Of a stretch of 64,000 nt of DNA, positions 59,778 through 64,000 are shown piece by piece. Position numbers and translations under genes: made by a program. The DNA is from Portunus trituberculatus (taxonomy: Eukaryota > Arthropoda > Malacostraca > Decapoda > Portunidae). Under the pieces are notes generated by a model. The model had not been told where the DNA came from and ran no database searches. It saw only the letters and a program-made list of their open reading frames with translations. The stretch is taken from NCBI RefSeq assembly GCF_017591435.1, contig NC_059256.1, positions 7,946,537-8,010,536 of the forward strand, read 5' to 3'. Numbering within the stretch: position 1 is the stretch's first letter; the number at the start of each line of letters is the position of its first letter.

Positions 59778-60205
59778 CTGCAACACACACCACCACCATC
59801 ACCATCACCGCCCCTCTCCATTGTTCACTACATGCACTCACTCCTTTCATAAGGCCCACTTCATTTTGTGCTGATGACTTACTAAATGTTTATTTCTCTT
59901 GGTTTGGCAATGTGTTCATCTGATACATTACTTTATATTTGGTACATGTACTTGTGGTATCACTGCTGTGGGTATGGCAACACTGATGGCGAGTCACAGG
60001 TGTTGTGTGTGTGTGTGTGTCAGTGGAGGAAGCAGGTAGGGGGAGGATGTGTGTGCTCTGTGTATTATTGGCTGAGAAAGGACTTGAATAAATGGAAAAG
60101 CAACAAGTAAAGAAGTGTGTTTTTCGTCTGCTTTGTGGACTGCAACAACCATAACACACAACACAACACAAGGCAGCCAGCAATGGTGCCGCTGCAGTGC
60201 CTTAC
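59778..60205. other. SERCA intron B-C
   Basis: No repeat element or gene is seen apart from a short (CAC/CAT)n at 59789-59808 and TG at 60005-60020. Confidence 0.6.
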
Positions 60206-60296
60206 CGATGGCAGTGCCCAGCCCGGTGCCCACCACGATGCCCAGCGCCTTGCCTGTCGCTACATTGGTGCCGGAGAAAAGGATGTTCTTCTTGTC
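60206..60296 (-). CDS. SERCA: SERCA exon B: end of actuator domain
   Basis: 91 bp with acceptor CACCAG before 60296 and consensus donor GTAAGG after 60206. It encodes DKKNILFSGTNVATGKALGI then VVGTGLGTAI, the part of the A domain that leads to TM3. The final G completes Gly with exon C. It is in phase with exon A, which ends at a full codon (VNQ). Confidence 0.94.
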
Positions 60297-60356
60297 CTGG
60301 TGAAGGAAGATCAGGTAATGCTGGTGCCTTGTTGACTTAAAGGCTAACACAGACAT

Positions 60357-60360
<4 letters not shown>

Positions 60361-60434
<74 letters not shown>
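60361..60434. repeat. (GA)n microsatellite
   Basis: About 74 bp of GA in SERCA intron A-B. Confidence 0.95.
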
Positions 60435-60438
<4 letters not shown>

Positions 60439-60461
60439 TGAAGAGGCAAGATATTAGCAGG

Positions 60462-60462
60462 T

Positions 60463-60528
<66 letters not shown>

Positions 60529-60529
60529 T
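60462..60529. repeat. (CA)n microsatellite
   Basis: About 68 bp of CA in SERCA intron A-B. Confidence 0.95.
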
Positions 60530-60592
60530 AAAGGATAGAAAACAAACGCAGGGAGAGGAAACAAAAGAAAACAGACACAGATATACAATTAA

Positions 60593-60805
60593 TCCCTTCA
60601 GTACTGGCACACATCTTTACCTGAATTTTGGGTACAATGAGATAATTTGACTGACATTAAGAAGGGTCTATAGCAGTTAGGATATTAAAGGCCACAGTCT
60701 TCACTATTCTAATCCCCACATGAGTTTCTGAAACTGTAAAATCACCAAACAGTAAGCAGAGTGAATCAGAGTGATATATGGAAACATGTCTTAGTACTGG
60801 AGGGG
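60593..60805. mobile_element. piggyBac-like MITE (copy 2)
   Basis: Flanked by TTAA at 60589-60592 and 60806-60809. Ends TCCCTTCAGTACTGG on the left and complement CCCCTCCAGTACTAAG on the right. The inside matches the complement of the 14944-15148 copy along its length. Non-coding. Confidence 0.8.
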
Positions 60806-60877
60806 TTAAAAGGAGCTAATCCATAAACACTTAACAATACACAGAATGAAATAAAAAAAAGAAACACACACACACAC

Positions 60878-61175
60878 GGCATGGTAGCTTAGTGGTTAGA
60901 GCGCTGGGTTCACAAGCCAGATGACCAGGGTTCGATTCCCCGGCAGGGTGGAGATATTTGGGTGTGTCTCCTTTCACGTGTAGCCCCTGTTCACCTAGCA
61001 GTGAGTAGGTACGGGATGTAAATCGAGGAGTTGTGACCTTGTTGTCCCGGTGTGTGGTGTGTGCCTGGTCTCAGGCCTATCCGAAGATCGGAAACAATGA
61101 GCTCTTAGCTCGTTCCGTAGGGTAGCGTCTGGCTGTCTCGTCAGAGACTGCAGCAGATCAAACAGTGAATTACAC
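60878..61175 (+). mobile_element. tRNA-derived SINE (type 2), copy 3
   Basis: Same structure as 43489-43785: head GGCATGGTAGCTTAGTGGTT, B box GGGTTCGATTCCCC, and body ending cagcagatcaaacagtgaat then TAC-(AC)n. (AC)n also precedes the head (60864-60877). Confidence 0.9.
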
Positions 61176-61409
61176 ACACACACACACAAACGAACCAGAA
61201 CAGATACAGGGAAAGGATACAGACACACATTAACTATTACACACACAAACGAAAAAAAAAATCAAGAACACCAAAAATAAACAAAAAAAATCAAGAACAC
61301 CAAAAAACAATCCCCAAAAAAGATAAACACACAAACACACACACGTACAAACAATACACAAGAGATACCTAGAAAACACACACACAGACAGACAGAGACA
61401 GAGACACAG

Positions 61410-61414
61410 AGTGA

Positions 61415-61475
<61 letters not shown>
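61410..61475. repeat. (CA)n that forms the exon A splice donor
   Basis: About 66 bp of CA on the plus strand. On the SERCA strand this is a (GT)n tract starting at intron base +1 after AATCAG. Confidence 0.92.
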
Positions 61476-61477
<2 letters not shown>

Positions 61478-61618
61478 GATTGACAGCCTTAGAGTCGGGA
61501 ACAATATCAGTGTGCTTGATAACAGATACCGACTCGCCAGTGAGGATGGACTGGTCTACACGGAGAGTGGTGGAATAAATTTTGATGAGGCGGATGTCGG
61601 CTGGGATCTTGTCACCCA
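61476..61618 (-). CDS. SERCA: SERCA exon A: actuator domain with TGES
   Basis: 143 bp with acceptor CTCCACAG before 61618. The first two bases complete Val of the VGDKIPADIR motif. It encodes GDKIPADIRLIKIYSTTLRV then DQSILTGESVSVIKHTDIVP, ending SKAVNQ. TGES is the loop that drives dephosphorylation of the pump. About 138 residues before this (N-terminus, TM1, TM2) are not in the window, so the gene continues past 64000 unless the missing exons lie in unassembled sequence. Confidence 0.95.
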
Positions 61619-61777
61619 CTGTGGAGAGAAGCAGAGGTGAGTCGGGGTGGTTAAGAGCTTAATTTGTCACTAAAACTGTGAAGTCACCAATCAGAACACC
61701 AAGGCGCATGATTAGGAGGATTTGGGATAAAGTCATCTTGTTAATCTGTCACTGGAATCACCAAAAGCAACATTAAC

Positions 61778-61838
<61 letters not shown>

Positions 61839-62218
61839 TATGTGATGGTGGGCTGGCTCACAATAACACTTCAAGCTTCAGTGTAAATGTGGGCAGAAAG
61901 TTGCCATCCTGCAGTCCACACACACTTAGCACAAAGCCTTACGGTGAACAAAGGCTTAAAACAGGTTAGGTTAGATCAAGGTCTCATTCAATTACATGAG
62001 GTGAGGTTAATTTTCTCTCTTCTGTACGACAGGAAAGCCGGCCAAGGGCATAAAAAAATAAAACGATAAAAGGCCCACTTAGCTACCAGTTCCCTTGCAG
62101 TTCCAAAAGTGTTATCCAAAAGAAAGGGATAAAAGTCTTGAAACCTCCCTCCTCAGTGAAGTTAATAAAGTTAGATTAGACAAAATAAAGTTAGGTTAGG
62201 TGTGACACAAGCCACTGG

Positions 62219-62306
<88 letters not shown>

Positions 62307-62313
62307 TCACTCA

Positions 62314-62411
<98 letters not shown>

Positions 62412-62419
62412 CTGAAAAA
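61619..62419. other. SERCA intron upstream of exon A: (GA)n and long (CA)n
   Basis: (GA)n at 61781-61834. (CA)n, with a few TCACTC breaks, at 62220-62406, about 187 bp. No exon recognised. Confidence 0.6.
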
Positions 62420-62564
62420 ATAGTCAAAGCCAGAAGAGTCACACACAACGACTGGAAGAAGTGGAAGATCTTGTGTCACAAACTTATTTTTGAGTTTCTA
62501 CAGCAGAGCAATAAATATAATTCAGGAGAGGGATGGATGGATGGGCAGACTGAGTCAACTTGGA

Positions 62565-62598
<34 letters not shown>

Positions 62599-63587
62599 TT
62601 TGATAAAGTACCACATCAGAGATTCCTATGGAAAAATAAAAACACAGTGGATGGGCGACTTACAGGAAAAAAGTATTAGACTGAAAAACAAACTATTTAA
62701 GAGACAGAGAAATGAGAACAGTAATAAGAGGTGAAGAATCAAAAGACTGCAGAGTTATAAGTGGAGTCCTGCAACAGGGAATAAACAATACTGGCCTCCG
62801 TAATGTTCACAGTGTATATCAAAATGGTAGATGAGGTGGTCAGTTATACAAGCTTATTTGCAGATGACGCAAAGTTACTGAAGCCAGTGGAAAATAACAC
62901 CATGGATTGTGAAATGCTAACACAAAGACTTGAATAAGACACACAACTGGAGCAACAAATGGGAAATGGAATTTAATGCAAAAAAGTGCAAAGTGATGGA
63001 ACTTGGAAAGAGAAAAAAGGACAGAAGAAATCTTACACTGTGGCAAGAGCAGAAATTCAGGAAACAAAAGAGGAGAAAGACCGGGATAGACAATTGTAAT
63101 TTATCACCAGAAAAACACATAAACAACAACAACAACAGCATAGTTGGGGAAACAAATGAGTTACTAAGAAAAATGAAATGGGCATTTACCTACATAAATG
63201 ACGAAAAGATGATGAAAAAACTAATAAAATACACAATTTGACCTAAACTAGAATATATTGCACTTATACGGTCACCATTTAGGGAGGCGGTGGCGTAGTG
63301 GATAAGGTGGTGAGCGTGGGATCGGGCAGACGTCCACGCGTAGGTTCAAATCCCACCACGTACAGCCTTAAAACACTTTGCCATTTGTCGAGTGGTTTAA
63401 AGTTACCTACATGTCACCATGATACCCAGGTTCTAGGTGGTTGCACTCAAGATGAGCTTGGGTGGTGATATGGGCCCTAATATGGGTACCACTATAAATA
63501 AAATTGCCTGCGCGACTAATGGGCGGAAGCTGAACAGCGCTTCCCATACACTCTTCAAGTGTGCCTACAGGCGCTATAGGCCTTACC

Positions 63588-63622
<35 letters not shown>

Positions 63623-64000
63623 ATAGATGTAAGGAACATAGAAAGGATTAAAAAAGCAGCAGCCAAAATGGTTCCAAGTTTGAGACCTAAAGTATGAGGA
63701 CAGATCAGAGAGATTAAAACTTCCAACACTGCAACAGAGGAGAGAAAGAGAAGACCTAATTGCTATACACAAGGCATGGAAGGAGATGGACACAGCTGAC
63801 AAAGAAGACTTATTGGTGTGAGACTCAACAAATACAAGGGAACAGATACACCATGAAATTGAAAAAGACTGCATGTAGAAGAGCCATTAAGAAATATAGT
63901 TTTCCAAATAGAAGCATTGAAATATTGAGCAATTTGGAGGAAACACTGGATGGGTTCAAGCAAGAAATATTCATGACTTTTGAGGCTAAACTAGATGACT
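62420..64000 (+). mobile_element. Decayed LINE (family A-C related), split by a SINE, running off the window
   Basis: Broken RT and tail coding: gataaagtaccacatcagag (KVPHQR), ttatttgcagatgacgcaaa (LFADDAK) near 62850, WEMEFNAKKCKVMELGKRKK near 62966, SPEKHIN, EKMMKKLIKYTI. After the SINE it continues with NIERIKKAAAKMVPSLRPK. An A29 run interrupts near 62568. Its 5' side borders the long (CA)n. It is the most degraded copy of the group. Confidence 0.7.
63282..63621 (+). mobile_element. tRNA-derived SINE (type 1), poly-A tailed, inserted in a LINE
   Basis: Head GGGAGGCGGTGGCGTAGTGG (A box) and GTAGGTTCAAATCCCACC (B box), a ~230-bp body with cctacatgtcaccatgatac and tgaacagcgcttcccataca, and an A tail at 63591-63621. 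It interrupts the LINE between its EYIALIRSPF-like and NIERIKKAAAK coding. No clear target duplication was seen. Confidence 0.85.

Overview
The window is eukaryotic nuclear DNA, most likely from an arthropod and probably a decapod crustacean. That placement is inferred from an invertebrate-type SERCA split by introns, the very high load of simple repeats, CR1-like LINEs and tRNA-derived SINEs, and short invertebrate-style exons. There are no operons, rRNAs, CRISPR arrays or phage. Well over half of the sequence is mobile or tandemly repeated.

Host genes. (1) The 3' three-quarters or more of a sarco/endoplasmic reticulum Ca2+-ATPase gene (SERCA) lies on the minus strand: eight coding exons between 61618 and 42132, with the first ~138 residues beyond the right edge. 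(2) Two plus-strand exons (8463-8654 and 14450-14626) form the C-terminus of an unidentified, probably helical-repeat, protein. (3) A THAP-domain exon lies on the minus strand (15826-16119). (4) A divergent unknown gene starts at 16937 (exons 16937-17086 and 17233-17364).

Layout. 1-7.9 kb: nested minus-strand LINEs, including one CR1-like copy with an SGNH-esterase ORF1. 8-15 kb: gene 2, its intron filled by a Tigger/pogo-like element that itself carries a nearly full-length LINE. 15.8-17.4 kb: the divergent gene pair, separated by two hAT-like MITEs sharing one 8-bp target. 18.2-21.2 kb: an old degenerate tandem array interrupted by a SINE, a SINE-head minisatellite and two TA-flanked elements. 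22.4-23.7 kb: SINE and inverted LINE 3' fragments. 24.4-33.1 kb: a young Ty3/Gypsy LTR retrotransposon sitting between two very long (AT)n tracts. 33.7-34.1 kb: a 25-bp minisatellite. 36.9-42.1 kb: SERCA 3' flank made partly of diverged tandem repeats. 42.1-64 kb: SERCA exons, with introns carrying LINEs, SINEs, piggyBac-like elements and microsatellites.

The main observation is that three related LINE families and a tRNA-derived SINE lie between (AC)n tracts, in the same orientation at both ends. This fits a microsatellite-targeted LINE/SINE partnership. One such insertion appears to have split SERCA at an exon/intron border, leaving a 50-bp copy of the exon end at 47393-47442 and an exon whose splice donor is now the LINE's (GT)n tail.
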